Source: Thermococcus sp. AM4
GTDB taxonomy: Archaea > Methanobacteriota_B > Thermococci > Thermococcales > Thermococcaceae
NCBI RefSeq assembly: GCF_000151205.2
Contig: NC_016051.1
Location: 1,364,001 to 1,428,000, forward strand
Direction of reading: 5' to 3'
DNA: 64,000 nt
The position numbers and the translations under genes are program-made. The stretch's first letter is position 1. Each line of letters opens with the position of its first letter. Below are positions 1-9,601 of the stretch, piece by piece. Under the pieces are notes generated by a model. The model was not told the DNA's origin. It saw nothing but the letters and a program-made list of their open reading frames with translations, and did not search any database.

Positions 1-2
1 TT

Positions 3-836
3 CCGACGGTTCTCCACAACACAACGGCCGCTCTAGCCCTTGCTAGGGAGTTATTCGGCGAAAACTGGCGCCACAACTTCCTAGAGCTCAACGCGAGCGA
101 TGAGAGAGGCATAAACGTGATTAGGGAGAAGGTCAAGGAGTTCGCCCGCACCAAACCCGTCGCGGGAGCGAGCTTCAAGATAATCTTCCTCGACGAGGCC
201 GACGCCCTGACCCAGGACGCCCAGCAGGCCTTGAGGAGAACGATGGAGATGTTCTCCAACAACGTTCGCTTTATCCTCAGCTGTAACTACTCCTCAAAGA
301 TAATCGAACCTATACAATCAAGATGTGCCATCTTCCGCTTCAGGCCCCTCAACGACGAGGACATAGCGAAGCGCATAAAATACATCGCCGAGCAGGAGGG
401 GCTTGAGCTCACCGAAGAAGGCTTACAGGCGATTCTCTACGTAGCGGAAGGCGATTTGAGGAGGGCAATCAACGTCCTCCAGGCTGCTGCCGCTCTGGAC
501 AAGAAGATAACCGATGAGAACGTCTTCCTAGTTGCCAGCAGGGCCCGCCCCGAGGACGTTCGCGAGATGATGACCTTAGCGTTGGAGGGCAACTTCCTGA
601 AGGCGAGGGAGAAGCTGAGGGAGGTCCTCCTCAAGCAGGGCCTCAGCGGTGAGGACGTGCTGATTCAGATGCACAAGGAGGTCTTCAACCTGCCGATTCC
701 CGAAGACAAGAAGGTCGCTCTGGCGGACAAGATAGGCGAGTACAATTTCAGGCTCGTTGAAGGGGCCAACGAGATGATACAGCTCGAGGCGTTGCTCGCT
801 CAGTTCACGATTATGGGCGACAAGAAGGGCAAGTGA
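3..836 (+). CDS. rfcS: Replication factor C small subunit, 3' part, with intein C-terminus
   Basis: Small subunit of the clamp loader that opens the PCNA ring at primer-template junctions. The reading frame is open from the window edge, so the gene is partial at its 5' end. Codons 3-20 read PTVLHN, a classic intein C-terminus (terminal His-Asn); the next residue is Thr, followed by [14 protein letters not shown], which in this family directly follows the Walker A GK. The window therefore opens in the last six residues of an intein inserted at GK/TT of the P-loop. The extein continues with sensor and Walker B motifs ([10 protein letters not shown]), SRC arginine-finger motif ([10 protein letters not shown]) and the C-terminal collar. 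The stop at 834-836 lies just before rfcL, so the two form an operon. A GTG at 117 is internal, not a start. Confidence 0.95.
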   Translation, partial: PTVLHNTTAALALARELFGENWRHNFLELNASDERGINVIREKVKEFARTKPVAGASFKIIFLDEADALTQDAQQALRRTMEMFSNNVRFILSCNYSSKIIEPIQSRCAIFRFRPLNDEDIAKRIKYIAEQEGLELTEEGLQAILYVAEGDLRRAINVLQAAAALDKKITDENVFLVASRARPEDVREMMTLALEGNFLKAREKLREVLLKQGLSGEDVLIQMHKEVFNLPIPEDKKVALADKIGEYNFRLVEGANEMIQLEALLAQFTIMGDKKGK

Positions 837-841
837 TTGCT

Positions 842-2338
842 ATGACCGTGCCGTGGGTTGAGAAATACCGGCCGAGGAAGCTGAGCGAGATAGTGAACCA
901 AGAGAAGGCCATAGAGCAGGTTAGGGCCTGGATAGAGGCCTGGCTCCACGGCAACCCTCCGAAGAAGAAGGCGCTAATCCTCGCCGGGCCTCCGGGCGTC
1001 GGAAAGACGACCACCGTCTACGCTTTGGCGAACGAGTACGGCTTCGAGGTCATCGAGCTGAACGCGAGCGACGAGAGAACCTACGAGAAGATAGAGCGCT
1101 ACGTTCAGGCCGCTTATACGATGGACATTTTGGGAAAGAGGCGGAAGCTAATCTTCCTCGACGAGGCGGACAACATAGAGCCGAGCGGTGCCCGCGAGAT
1201 AGCGAAGCTCATCGATAGGGCCAAGAACCCGATAATCATGAGCGCCAACCACTACTGGGAGGTTCCCAGGGAGATTCGCAACAGGGCCCTCATCGTTCAG
1301 TACAAGCGGTTAACGCAGAGGGACATCATAAAGGCCCTCGTGAGGATTCTCAAGCGTGAAGGAAAGACCGTTCCGAAGGAGATACTCTACGAGATAGCCA
1401 GGCGCGCGAACGGCGATTTGAGAGCGGCGATAAACGACCTCCAGACTGTGGTTACGGGTGGCGTCGAGGACGCGAGGGAGGTTCTTGCTTACCGTGACGT
1501 CGAGAAGAGCGTCTTCCAGGCTTTAGCTCAGGTGTTCGCGACCGACAACGCCAAGAAGGCCAAGCTGGCGACGCTCGGCGTGGACATGTTCCCGGACGAG
1601 CTCCTCCTCTGGATTGACGAGAACGTGCCCTACGTCTACTACAGGCCCGAGGACATAGCGAGGGCATACGAGGCCCTCAGCAGGGCCGACATATACCTCG
1701 GCAGGGCAAAGAGGACGGGCAACTACTCGCTCTGGAAGTACGCCACCGACATGATGACGGCTGGAGTTGCCGTTGCCGGCGTCAAGAAGAAGGGCTTCGT
1801 GAGGATTTACCCGCCGAAGACCATCAAGCTCCTCACCGAGAGCAAGACCGAGAGAACGCTAAGGGACTCGATAGTCAAGAAGGTCATGAAGGAGATGCAC
1901 ATGGCCAGGCTTGAGGCCCTGGAGACCCTCCACTACCTCCGCGTTATCTTCGAGAGCAACCCAGATTTAGCGGCACACTTCACGGTCTTTCTCGACCTGA
2001 GCGAGAAGGAGGTGGAATTCCTCGCCGGGGATTCGGAGAAGGCCAAGACGATATGGGGCAAGGCCATGAACATCGAAAAGAAGCTCAAGGAGCGGGGCAG
2101 GCTGGAGACGAGCGTCCGCGAGGGCCTCAGGAAGGCGAAGGAAAAGGAAGAGGCTGAGGAAACCGAAGAATTTGAAGAAACTGAAGAGCCTGAAGAAAAG
2201 CCCGAGGAGGAAGAGGAGCTCACAGAGGAGGAGCTTGATGCTGCGGAGAGGGAGATAGAGCCCGTGGGGAAGAAGGAGAAGAAGCCCGAAAAGAAGAAGG
2301 GCAAGCAGGCGACGCTGTTTGATTTCCTGAAGAAGTGA
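842..2338 (+). CDS. rfcL: Replication factor C large subunit
   Basis: Large subunit of the archaeal clamp loader; one copy joins four small subunits to load PCNA. The N-terminus VPWVEKYRP is the RFC hallmark, followed by Walker A (GPPGVGKTT, about residues 48-56) and Walker B (LIFLDEAD, about 105-112). The C-terminal third is a long Glu/Lys-rich linker that ends in a PCNA-interacting box, QATLFDFL, at the extreme C-terminus. I start at the ATG at 842; a GTG at 833 in frame overlaps the rfcS stop, but known proteins start at the later Met. It follows rfcS by 5 bases, so the two subunits are co-translated. Confidence 0.96.
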   Translation: MTVPWVEKYRPRKLSEIVNQEKAIEQVRAWIEAWLHGNPPKKKALILAGPPGVGKTTTVYALANEYGFEVIELNASDERTYEKIERYVQAAYTMDILGKRRKLIFLDEADNIEPSGAREIAKLIDRAKNPIIMSANHYWEVPREIRNRALIVQYKRLTQRDIIKALVRILKREGKTVPKEILYEIARRANGDLRAAINDLQTVVTGGVEDAREVLAYRDVEKSVFQALAQVFATDNAKKAKLATLGVDMFPDELLLWIDENVPYVYYRPEDIARAYEALSRADIYLGRAKRTGNYSLWKYATDMMTAGVAVAGVKKKGFVRIYPPKTIKLLTESKTERTLRDSIVKKVMKEMHMARLEALETLHYLRVIFESNPDLAAHFTVFLDLSEKEVEFLAGDSEKAKTIWGKAMNIEKKLKERGRLETSVREGLRKAKEKEEAEETEEFEETEEPEEKPEEEEELTEEELDAAEREIEPVGKKEKKPEKKKGKQATLFDFLKK

Positions 2339-2347
2339 TGTTTGCTT

Positions 2348-2683
2348 TCAAATCTCCTCAGCGAGTTTTTCTATTCTCTTTTTAAGTTCCGGGAGCTTGT
2401 TTTGAATAAGGTCCCAGATTAGCTCGATGTCAATCCCGAAGTACTGGTGGATTAGTATGTTCCTCAGTCCGATTATCTTGCGCCACCCTATTTCGGGATG
2501 TTTCTCTCGGATTTCTGAAGGGATTGCCCGGCACGCCTCTCCGATTATCTCGAGGTTTCTTACAACGGCATCTACGGCCATTTTGTTTATTCTGAACTCT
2601 TCAAGCGTCATTCCCTCGGTGTACTCCTCGATTTTCTCTGTAGCTTCTAAGATGTCCCCAATGTAGAGTCTATAGTCCCTCAA
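2348..2683 (-). CDS. hepT: HepT-like HEPN (DUF86) toxin
   Basis: HEPN-family protein of the DUF86/HepT type, 112 residues, all helical. The catalytic RNase motif R-X4-H-X-Y is intact (RNILIHQY, R74, H79, Y81). In characterised HepT/MntA pairs this Tyr is the residue AMPylated by the antitoxin. The start appears to be a TTG overlapping the last 14 bases of the upstream mntA-like gene, which implies translational coupling. The gene runs convergent to rfcL with 9 bases between stops. Function as a toxin-antitoxin pair is inferred from family and gene order. Confidence 0.85.
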   Translation of the reverse strand: MRDYRLYIGDILEATEKIEEYTEGMTLEEFRINKMAVDAVVRNLEIIGEACRAIPSEIREKHPEIGWRKIIGLRNILIHQYFGIDIELIWDLIQNKLPELKKRIEKLAEEI

Positions 2684-2978
2684 CGCTCACCGCCTCGCGC
2701 CATACGTACTTCTTCACTCCCGGCTTCAGAGCCTCGACTGTTATCAGGTCAACCTCCACCCCGAGCAGGTCCTCGAGAAGGAACTTCAGCTCCATGTAGT
2801 TGTCAAAGGTCTTCTTACCATCCTCAAACTCCACGAGGATGTCGAGGTCGCTGTCATCTCTCGCCTCGCCCCTTACATAAGAACCGAAGAGCCAGAGCCT
2901 CTTGACGCCTAACCGCCTCAGCTCGCTGGAGTGGGACTGCAGAATTTTCATAATATCTTCCAGTTCTCCTCCCGTCAT
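2670..2978 (-). CDS. mntA: MntA-like minimal nucleotidyltransferase antitoxin
   Basis: Minimal nucleotidyltransferase with the family motif G-S-x-x-R-G-E...S-D-x-D ([21 protein letters not shown]), the metal-binding Asp pair being intact. MntA proteins neutralise HepT by adding AMP to its active-site Tyr. A TATA-like element (2999-3007, minus strand) sits about 25 bases above the ATG at 2978, so the transcript is probably leaderless and starts there; an alternative in-frame ATG at 2951 has GGAGG about 14 bases ahead. It overlaps hepT by 14 bases. Confidence 0.84.
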   Translation of the reverse strand: MTGGELEDIMKILQSHSSELRRLGVKRLWLFGSYVRGEARDDSDLDILVEFEDGKKTFDNYMELKFLLEDLLGVEVDLITVEALKPGVKKYVWREAVSVEGL

Positions 2979-3012
2979 CACTTGGAATAACGCAGAGGAA
3001 GTTAATAAGGGT

Positions 3013-4023
3013 TCACCTCAGCTCGATATCTGCACACACCTTAAACACGTGGGGCTTGAAGTCGCTCACCTTCTTCACCCTCACGGAGCACTCCCTTCCG
3101 AGCTTTTGGCATTCCTCAAGTATTCTCCGCCTGAAGGCTTCAATCTCGTTTTCGTGAACGAAGTCGTAGTAGTGAAGCCAGCGCTCGGCCTTTGAGAGCG
3201 TTAAAGCCAACGCGTCAATGCCCCTCGGCGTCGGACTAATGACCCGGTCGTAGCTCGGAAGCTCGGACAGGACCTTGAAGGCGTCGCCGTGAATGAACTC
3301 TATCTCTCCCTTCAGCCTCTTCCTGTTGCGCTCTACGTTCTCCAGCCCGAGTTCGTAGGCTTCTCTGTTCAGCTCGACGGCCGTTATCCTGACCTTTCTG
3401 TACCTCGCTATCACGAGAGCGTAGGGCAGAACGCCGGCGAAGGGAATCAGAATTCTCTCGCCGTCTTTCACCAGCTGGGCCAGCCGATAGCGTTCGCCCT
3501 TCATCCTCGGGTTGAAGAAGACTTTGCTCAAATCAACCTTAATCTCGACGCCGTTCTCCCTGTGGACCGTTTCAAGTCTCTTCTCGCCCCAGATTATCGA
3601 GTAGTCCCTAATCCTGAATGTTCCCTCGTGGAAGCCCTTCCTCGCTATCACCCTGAGGAACGGGTGGACCTTCCGCAGGCCCCAGACTATGTCGTCAACG
3701 CGGTGCTCCAGCTCGGGCGGAATCTGAATAACGGCGATGTCGCCTATAACGTCGTAGCGTCTCAAATACTTCAGCTCCTCCTCGCTCAGCCTCTCTGCCA
3801 AAACGCTCTCGAGGTTCTTGTATATCTGCCTCTCGGGCCGAAACGGAAGCTCAACGGGCAAGACCTCGTAGCCGAGGGTGTAAATTCTCCCGTCCTCGAC
3901 CACTGGCAGGAGAACGAAGTCACCCTCCCTCTTCGGCCGTCTCTTCCCGTCGTAGAGGCCGAGCTTCTTCAGTCTTCTCTTCACCGGCTCCGCTTCCCGC
4001 CTTGGAACCCTAAGCGCAGGCAA
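3013..4023 (-). CDS. trm5b: tRNA (guanine37-N1)-methyltransferase, Trm5b type
   Basis: Class I SAM-dependent methyltransferase of the Trm5/TYW2 group (COG2520), 336 residues. The N-terminal D1-like region is followed by a THUMP-like RNA-binding middle and a Rossmann fold (FAGVLPYALVIARY, then AVELNREAYE and HGDA). In the catalytic loop it has SPTPRG instead of the NPPR/NLP motif of other Trm5 proteins; I recall this variant from the Trm5b branch, which makes m1G37 in tRNA. The start is a TTG at 4023 behind GGTGAGAG. It follows moaA by 38 bases on the same strand. A Taw2 function is less likely given length and motif. Confidence 0.82.
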   Translation of the reverse strand: MPALRVPRREAEPVKRRLKKLGLYDGKRRPKREGDFVLLPVVEDGRIYTLGYEVLPVELPFRPERQIYKNLESVLAERLSEEELKYLRRYDVIGDIAVIQIPPELEHRVDDIVWGLRKVHPFLRVIARKGFHEGTFRIRDYSIIWGEKRLETVHRENGVEIKVDLSKVFFNPRMKGERYRLAQLVKDGERILIPFAGVLPYALVIARYRKVRITAVELNREAYELGLENVERNRKRLKGEIEFIHGDAFKVLSELPSYDRVISPTPRGIDALALTLSKAERWLHYYDFVHENEIEAFRRRILEECQKLGRECSVRVKKVSDFKPHVFKVCADIELR

Positions 4024-4061
4024 GCTCTCACCGGAGAGAGTTGGAGCGGGAGTTTAAAAAC

Positions 4062-4988
4062 TCACTTCCAGTAGGGCTCGCGCATCAAGACCGCCTTCCT
4101 GAAGATATCCACGAGCTCCTCGTCGCTCGCGCCATCTCTCATCGCGCTCAGGAAGTCTATCAAATCGTCGTTCCTCAGCAGGCAGGTCTTGAACTTCCCG
4201 TCGGAGGTGACCCTCAGCCTCGTGCAGTTGGCGCAGAAGACCGTGTTGTGCATCGCCCTAACGACCTCGACCTCGGCTATCCCGTAGTCCGTCGGAATGA
4301 AGTACTTCCTCCTCCTGTGCATCCTCCTCTCGCGGATTTCTACTGCCCTCTTTTCGAGCTCCCTCTCCACCGGCCTGAGCGGGTAGAAGTACTTCCTGAA
4401 GAACGCCGTCTCGGTCATCTCCCTCGGCGCTTCGAGCTCTATGAGCTGGAGTATCGCGCCTGTCTTCGCCGAGAAGTCTATCATGTCCCAGATTTCACCA
4501 TCGTTGAGGCCCTTCATTACCGTCATGTTGAGCTTGACCGGAGAGAGATACTTTACTGCCTCCTCGATGCCTTCAAGAACTGTTTCGAAAATGTCAACGC
4601 CCGTGATTCTTTTGTAAACATCTGGCTTGAGGCTGTGGAGCGAGACGTTCACCCTGTCCAGACCGGCCTTCGCGAGCGGTTCGGCGAGCTCCTTTAGGCG
4701 ACTCCCGTTGGTCGTCATGCTCAGGTCTTTAACGTAGGGCTTAATTCTCCGGACGATTTCGATGATATCCTCCCGAACGGTGGGCTCACCGCCCGTGAGC
4801 TTGACCTTCCTTATTCCGAGGCGAGAGGCTATTCTAACGAGCCTTTCTATCTCCTCCGGCATCATCTCGTTTTTAGCTAAAAACCTCTGGCCCTCGCGGT
4901 GGCAGAAGAAACAGCGGAAGTTGCACTCCTGCGTGAGCGAAATCCTGAGGTTCGTCACTGGTCTTCCGAAGCGGTCGTAGAGGGTCAT
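4062..4988 (-). CDS. moaA: GTP 3',8-cyclase MoaA (molybdopterin synthesis)
   Basis: Radical SAM enzyme that converts GTP to the cyclic intermediate of molybdopterin/tungstopterin synthesis; Thermococcales need tungstopterin for their aldehyde:ferredoxin oxidoreductases. The N-terminal [4Fe-4S] motif is C22-x3-C26-x2-C29, followed by the GGEPTVR SAM-binding motif. The C-terminal second cluster Cys are present (FCANCTRLR ... C). The chain ends in REPYWK, without the Gly-Gly tail known from bacterial and human MoaA. ATG at 4988. Confidence 0.93.
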   Translation of the reverse strand: MTLYDRFGRPVTNLRISLTQECNFRCFFCHREGQRFLAKNEMMPEEIERLVRIASRLGIRKVKLTGGEPTVREDIIEIVRRIKPYVKDLSMTTNGSRLKELAEPLAKAGLDRVNVSLHSLKPDVYKRITGVDIFETVLEGIEEAVKYLSPVKLNMTVMKGLNDGEIWDMIDFSAKTGAILQLIELEAPREMTETAFFRKYFYPLRPVERELEKRAVEIRERRMHRRRKYFIPTDYGIAEVEVVRAMHNTVFCANCTRLRVTSDGKFKTCLLRNDDLIDFLSAMRDGASDEELVDIFRKAVLMREPYWK

Positions 4989-5107
4989 GGCAACACCGGG
5001 ACGATTAGTCTTTCGGCTTAAAAAAACCTTTTGGTTAAACTGAAGCGCTTAACAAGAGAAAAGGTAAAGTAGTTGCAGGAACAAAGATGAGAACCCGGGG
5101 TGAAAGC

Positions 5108-5863
5108 ATGAGGACCGAGAGGGTTCGGGAAATCCTCGCAAAGATTGAGGGCCTTCACAGAGAATTTGAATCCAAGTTCCCCCTTCTCTACGAGGAAGAG
5201 AGCTTTGAAGGGCTTTACCGCACCGTTAAATCCCTCTACTCCCTGTCCGTGGAGAAGATGGATCTGATCGGAGAGCTGTACCGGGAGATGGCACCTGTAA
5301 GCGGTGAGGTAGAGGCGATCCTGAGGGAGGTTCAGAAGAGCGAGCACCAGATGAAGTTCCGCCTGGAGGAGCTCCTCGGCCTGCTCTCAAGGCCCGACCA
5401 GTACTCGGAGAGAACGAGGCTCAAGGCCTCACTCGACAGGCTCGTGCACTTCCACAGGATATACGACTACACCGTTAGGAAGGCGCTCCAGGCGATCGGG
5501 AAGGAGGTCGAGAGCATAGAGTTCCTCGAAAGGGTTGGCGGAAGCGAAAATCAGAAAAAGGCCCCCACTGGTATAGTTGAGAGGCTGAAGAAAATTGACG
5601 AGATCGAGAAAGCCCTTGAGACGTCTTTGGTCTTCATGAGGAGGCTTTACCTCCACCCGGGAGACGTGTACAGGGTCGAGGAGGCTCTAATCAGATGGCA
5701 CAGCATGGGGCTGCTGTGGGTTGAGGCGAGAAACGTGGAGAAGCTCAGCGGCGTCAGGAACGCCGGCGAGATCCTTGAGGGGCTCACGCTCATTGGAGTA
5801 GTGGAAAGGAAGGAACGGGGGGGTGAAAGTGTCTACAGACACAGGAGTTTCAGTTCGGGTTAG
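5108..5863 (+). CDS. Helical protein of unknown function, upstream of FAU-1
   Basis: Not recognised. About 251 residues, charged and predicted mostly helical, with long Glu/Lys/Arg stretches resembling coiled coils over residues 1-150; the last 70 residues look like a small winged-helix-type region (alternating hydrophobics around [18 protein letters not shown]). No signal peptide or membrane span. I choose ATG 5108 because GGGGTGA lies 5 bases ahead; an ATG at 5087 lacks a Shine-Dalgarno. Its last 35 bases overlap the start of the FAU-1 gene in another frame, which points to coupled translation and perhaps a shared role in RNA handling (inference). Confidence 0.75.
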   Translation: MRTERVREILAKIEGLHREFESKFPLLYEEESFEGLYRTVKSLYSLSVEKMDLIGELYREMAPVSGEVEAILREVQKSEHQMKFRLEELLGLLSRPDQYSERTRLKASLDRLVHFHRIYDYTVRKALQAIGKEVESIEFLERVGGSENQKKAPTGIVERLKKIDEIEKALETSLVFMRRLYLHPGDVYRVEEALIRWHSMGLLWVEARNVEKLSGVRNAGEILEGLTLIGVVERKERGGESVYRHRSFSSG

Positions 5864-7244
5864 GGGGATATACAGCACGGCCCTGACAAAGCTCTTCCTC
5901 GACAGGGGGTTTAGGATCAGCCAGCCCAGCCAGAAGATAGCCGAAAGGCTCGGAATCGAGAAGACCTACGACGAGTTCGACGTGGACGTCTACGACAAGA
6001 GGGATCACCACGGGGTAATACTCGTCGGTACAGAGGTTGAGAAGGTTAAGGAGGTTTTTGAGGAAGAGTTTATAGACGTCCTTTTCCGAAAGCTCCCCTA
6101 TCAGCTCTACGGCATCTACAAGGGGCTCGTCATAAAGAAGGACGAACGCTACGTCTACGTTGACATAGGCAACGCGATAGGCACGATCCCGGTGGAAGAA
6201 GGGAGGAACCTCAACGAGGGGGACGAGGTCCTCGTCCAGGTCAAGAAGCACAACCTCCTTCCCCACCTGAGCACGACGCTGACGATTCCCGGCGATTACG
6301 CGGTGCTCATACCCAAACCGGTCGGCGTTCAGAGACACGTCAAGATATCGCGGAAGATACGGGACAGCTCGGAGAGGGAGAGGCTCAGGATCCTCGGCCT
6401 TAGCATAGACATGGGGGAGTGGGGAATCCTCTGGAGAACGGCCGCAGCCTACAAGGACTGGAACACGTTAAGGGACGAGATCATAAGGCTCTCCAAGATC
6501 GCCGACAGGCTCAGGGAGGCGGAGAGGAGATCCGCCCCGGAGCAGATCGTCGAGGGGAGGAACATATACGAGGTCGAGTTCGGTGGAGGGGCCAAGAGAA
6601 AGCTCGACGAGATAAGGAACAAGGTAGTCCCCACGATAGAGGGACACCACATGCTCAAGGCCTACGATGTTGAGTTCAGCTTCGCCGTTGAGATCGCCGA
6701 GGGCATTCTCGCGAAGGTGCCGGGTCAGAGGATCAAGGTCAATCAGGGCTTCTGGGAGGCTTTGCTCGACTCCAAGGGGCCGAAAAAGGGATGGCTTTTC
6801 TTCCTTGAACACAACAAGCCGGACGGTCAGAGGTACAAACTCGGACCGGGGGAGATAGTCGAGGTAACCTTCAACCCGCTCAGGATAACCCTGAGGAGGA
6901 ACCTCAAGCCCGGCAAGTTCTACGACGGCCTCGACCTGCCCATAGAGTTCGGCGACTACGCGATAACCGAGATCGAGGCCGGCAAGTGGTGGTTCGTTCA
7001 CCGCTACTACGACAGAAACGGCAACCTGAAGGGCGAGTACTACAACATCAACACGCCGGTTGAGATCTACCCCGACAGGGCCCGCTACATAGACCTGGAG
7101 ATAGACATCGTGAAGTGGCCGGACGGAGCGAAGGAGATAATCGACAAGGACAAGCTCAGGGAGCACTACGAGGACGGGATAATAAGCGAGAAGCTATACC
7201 GGGCGGTTTTGAGGATCACGCAGGAGGTCTACGAGAGAATTTGA
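5829..7244 (+). CDS. fau-1: FAU-1 AU-rich RNA-binding protein / ribonuclease
   Basis: FAU-1 (AU-1) family protein of about 471 residues. Members bind AU-rich RNA and have been described as ribonucleases acting in rRNA maturation. The N-terminal half holds an S1-like OB domain ([22 protein letters not shown]), the middle is a conserved archaeal domain, and the C-terminus is a DUF402-type beta-barrel (ending near [12 protein letters not shown]). GTG 5829 is preferred: GGGGGTGA lies 3-4 bases ahead and it gives the N-terminus [20 protein letters not shown]; a GTG at 5823 overlaps the Shine-Dalgarno. It overlaps the upstream helical-protein gene by 35 bases. Confidence 0.92.
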   Translation: MSTDTGVSVRVRGIYSTALTKLFLDRGFRISQPSQKIAERLGIEKTYDEFDVDVYDKRDHHGVILVGTEVEKVKEVFEEEFIDVLFRKLPYQLYGIYKGLVIKKDERYVYVDIGNAIGTIPVEEGRNLNEGDEVLVQVKKHNLLPHLSTTLTIPGDYAVLIPKPVGVQRHVKISRKIRDSSERERLRILGLSIDMGEWGILWRTAAAYKDWNTLRDEIIRLSKIADRLREAERRSAPEQIVEGRNIYEVEFGGGAKRKLDEIRNKVVPTIEGHHMLKAYDVEFSFAVEIAEGILAKVPGQRIKVNQGFWEALLDSKGPKKGWLFFLEHNKPDGQRYKLGPGEIVEVTFNPLRITLRRNLKPGKFYDGLDLPIEFGDYAITEIEAGKWWFVHRYYDRNGNLKGEYYNINTPVEIYPDRARYIDLEIDIVKWPDGAKEIIDKDKLREHYEDGIISEKLYRAVLRITQEVYERI

Positions 7245-7511
7245 AGGCGTTCCCTCCTCTCCGTTTTCTTTACTCTCACCTCTTTTACTATCTCGCCACC
7301 CTGACCGAGATGTATGGTCTCTTTGATTTCCTCAGGGGATAAAGCCCTACTTCCAGGGGGGAGTGGTAGGTTGAGCCCTTTTCTCCGGCGCCTTCTTTCG
7401 GTTTCCGGGGAGTTCAGATGCGGGTGTTTGAAGGTAGCTCTCAAAAACCTTTGGTAACGTTCATAGCTGGAAGTGCCGGGCCTGTTAGTCTTGGCTTTAT
7501 TTCCCGCAACC
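7245..7511. other. Intergenic stretch without a convincing gene
   Basis: About 270 bases between FAU-1 and the ATPase gene. Pyrimidine-rich just after the FAU-1 stop (possible T-rich terminator near 7259-7282). A minus-strand frame 7229-7444 (71 codons, TTG start, no Shine-Dalgarno) contains SPEEIKETIHLGQGGEIVKEVRVKK, which looks protein-like, but it overlaps the FAU-1 stop and has no start signal; I cannot support it as a gene. Confidence 0.4.
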
Positions 7512-7540
7512 CTTAAATATTACTCATTCGGTAATATACT
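7512..7540 (+). promoter_or_regulatory. TATA region of the DUF234 ATPase gene
   Basis: CTTAAATAT at 7512-7520 is a good archaeal TATA box; transcription would start near 7541, giving a leader of about 10 bases that carries GGTGG ahead of ATG 7552. A second AT-rich box, GTAATATAC (7531-7539), repeats the GGTAATAT sequence found at the start codon. Confidence 0.5.
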
Positions 7541-7551
7541 CGGTGGGTAAT

Positions 7552-8961
7552 ATGTTCTACGACAGGGAGCGCGAGCTTGAGAAGTTCAAGGAGGTTTACT
7601 CCTTTCCCGGCTCAAGCTTTCTCGTGATTTACGGCAGGAGGAGAGTCGGGAAGACCGCCTTGGTCAAGGAGTTTCTGAGTGATAAGCTCGGCCTCTACTT
7701 CTTCGTGGGCGAGAAGGACGAGGCTTTGCTCCTCGAAGAGTACTCGCGCGAGATTGAGGAAAAGATTTCTCGCTACCTCCCTTCCTACTTGAAGCCAAAG
7801 TTCGGCTCCCTGGAGGAGCTGGTTGGGTTCCTGCTCGACTTCTCGCGGGAGAGGAAGCTTGTTGTGGTCTTTGACGAGTTCCAGAACTTCAGGACGGTTA
7901 AACCTTCCTTCTTCTCCTCCCTCCAGAGGCTCTGGGACGAGAAAAAGGAAACCTCGAACTTAATGCTCATCGCAGTTGGCTCGTACGTCGGCATGATTAA
8001 GCGCATCTTCATGGATAGAAAGGAGCCCCTCTTCGGCAGGGTGGACGAGTTGGTTAAGCTGAGGCCCTTTGACTTCTGGACCTCCTTCGACTTCGTGCGC
8101 TCGCAAGTTAGCGTTCCGCCGAGGGATTTCGTTGAGCTTTATTCTGCCTTGGGCGGAATGCCCCGGTATCTCCTCTACGTCCCGCGCTACTACAAGGGAG
8201 GCTCTCTTGGGGCCCTTTGGGGGCTTTTCTTCGACGAGTTCGCCCCGCTGAGGGAAGAAGGTTTGAACGTCCTTAAGCTGGAGTTCGGCAGGTTCTACCG
8301 CGCTCACTTCTCAATCCTCGAAGCGGTCAGCCTCGGCTACGTTACGCCCAAGGAGATAAGCGACAAAACGGGTATGAAGCTCCTCACCGTCGGCAAGTAC
8401 CTCAGCGAGCTGACCAACCACTTCGAGTACCTGAAGAGGGAAGTTCCCGTCACCGAGAACCCGCTGAAGACGAGGAAAGTCATCTATCGCATAAGCGACG
8501 AGTTCTTCAACTTCTGGTTCCGCTTCGTTTACCACAACTACACCGCCCTTGAAGAGGACCCCGAAAGGGTCTTTGAGCGCTTTAGGGCCGAGTTCCCCGC
8601 TTTCGTTGGCAAAACCTACAAGAGAATAGCAGTGGATTTCGTGAGAGGGCTCGACTTAGGCTTTGAGCCGGAGCGCGTTGGCAGGTGGTGGTACAGGGGA
8701 GAAGAAATAGACGTGGTCGCCTACGACCGGAAAAACGTCCTCCTCTTCGAGGTGAAGTGGAAGGACCTGAGCCTGAGGGACGCGAGGAAGGTTTTGAAGT
8801 CCCTTGAGAGGAAGGCGGAACTCCTCCCCCTCAAAGGGGATTACCAGTTCGGGGTCATAGCGAGGGAGCTTGAGGGTAAGGAGGAACTGGGGGAAGAGGG
8901 CTTCCTTGCCTTTGACCTTAACGACGTCATTCGCCCACGTCCTCTATCCCCTTCTCCGTGA
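7552..8961 (+). CDS. Archaeal P-loop ATPase with C-terminal DUF234 nuclease-like domain
   Basis: Member of the archaeal ATPase family (STAND-like AAA fold) often found in variable regions. Walker A is GRRRVGKTAL (about residues 27-36) and Walker B VVVFDEFQNF (about 103-112). A winged-helix segment follows (GYVTPKEISDKTGM, about 255-270). The C-terminal DUF234 part has EIDVVAYDRKNVLLFEVKW, matching the D...E-x-K core of PD-(D/E)XK nucleases. ATG 7552 follows GGTGGGTAAT; a GTG at 7543 would lie in the Shine-Dalgarno. The 3' end overlaps the convergent radB stop by 35 bases. Cellular role unknown. Confidence 0.88.
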   Translation: MFYDRERELEKFKEVYSFPGSSFLVIYGRRRVGKTALVKEFLSDKLGLYFFVGEKDEALLLEEYSREIEEKISRYLPSYLKPKFGSLEELVGFLLDFSRERKLVVVFDEFQNFRTVKPSFFSSLQRLWDEKKETSNLMLIAVGSYVGMIKRIFMDRKEPLFGRVDELVKLRPFDFWTSFDFVRSQVSVPPRDFVELYSALGGMPRYLLYVPRYYKGGSLGALWGLFFDEFAPLREEGLNVLKLEFGRFYRAHFSILEAVSLGYVTPKEISDKTGMKLLTVGKYLSELTNHFEYLKREVPVTENPLKTRKVIYRISDEFFNFWFRFVYHNYTALEEDPERVFERFRAEFPAFVGKTYKRIAVDFVRGLDLGFEPERVGRWWYRGEEIDVVAYDRKNVLLFEVKWKDLSLRDARKVLKSLERKAELLPLKGDYQFGVIARELEGKEELGEEGFLAFDLNDVIRPRPLSPSP

Positions 8962-9592
8962 TCCTGAAGTAGACCATACCCCCCTCCGGCCTGAACCTGT
9001 GCCTCTCGAGGATGGCCACCCTTTTTCCAGGGGTTGGAAGCCTGTCGAGGCGGAGTATGTCCTTACAGCGATAGCCGAGGGTTTGTTCCGCCACTGGCCT
9101 CGTCCTCTCGGCTCGCGCATCGAAGTGCACCTGGTTGATCACCAGGACGGGGATTCGGTTCTTCCTCGCTATCCACAGGAGAACCTGGAGCTGCTTGCCG
9201 AGCTCTGGGGTAAGGGAGCGCCAGTCTTCCTCGGCCCGGTAGTGGGCGGTTATCGAATCAACGACAACCAGGCCGAACTCCGGCGTTACGAGCTTCTTAA
9301 GCGAGCCTATGACTCGTCTCTGCTCCCTGATATCGCCGGGGGTGAAGAGGAGGAAGCGCGAAAGGGCCTCTTCGGGGTCAAGTCCCCTGCTCTCGGCCAT
9401 CTGGGACAGCCTCTCCGGGGAGAAGCCGCCCTCCGTATCAACGTACGCAACCATCTTCCCGCTTAAAAGGCCGGCCTGGACGGCGAGGGTCGTCTTCCCC
9501 GTGGCGTAGGGTCCGTAAATCTGGGTGAGCACGCCCTCGCCGAATCCTCCCCCCAACAGTTCGTCGAGCGATTTTACCCCCGTGCTCAGCAT
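8927..9592 (-). CDS. radB: RadB recombinase paralogue
   Basis: RecA/RadA-family protein of 222 residues without the N-terminal HhH domain of RadA, as typical of euryarchaeal RadB, a recombination mediator that binds RadA and the Holliday resolvase Hjc. Walker A GPYATGKTT (about 27-35), Walker B LVVVDSITAHYR, and the L2-side NQVHFD are visible. ATG 9592 follows GGGAAGGGC. It lies 9 bases after the UPF0173 hydrolase gene on the same strand, probably one transcript. Confidence 0.93.
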   Translation of the reverse strand: MLSTGVKSLDELLGGGFGEGVLTQIYGPYATGKTTLAVQAGLLSGKMVAYVDTEGGFSPERLSQMAESRGLDPEEALSRFLLFTPGDIREQRRVIGSLKKLVTPEFGLVVVDSITAHYRAEEDWRSLTPELGKQLQVLLWIARKNRIPVLVINQVHFDARAERTRPVAEQTLGYRCKDILRLDRLPTPGKRVAILERHRFRPEGGMVYFRITEKGIEDVGE

Positions 9593-9601
9593 GCCCTTCC
9601 C

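Noticed and set aside
117-836. GTG at 117 as start of a 239-residue RFC protein
   Set aside because: The frame is open to the window edge and the upstream codons read conserved RFC sequence after an intein end, so this is internal.
3289-4697. Two long plus-strand ORFs opposite trm5b and moaA
   Set aside because: Composition typical of antisense frames in GC-rich genes; the minus strand carries clear enzyme motifs.
7229-7444. 71-codon minus-strand ORF between FAU-1 and the ATPase gene
   Set aside because: Partly protein-like, but no start signal and overlap with the FAU-1 end; not enough to call a gene.
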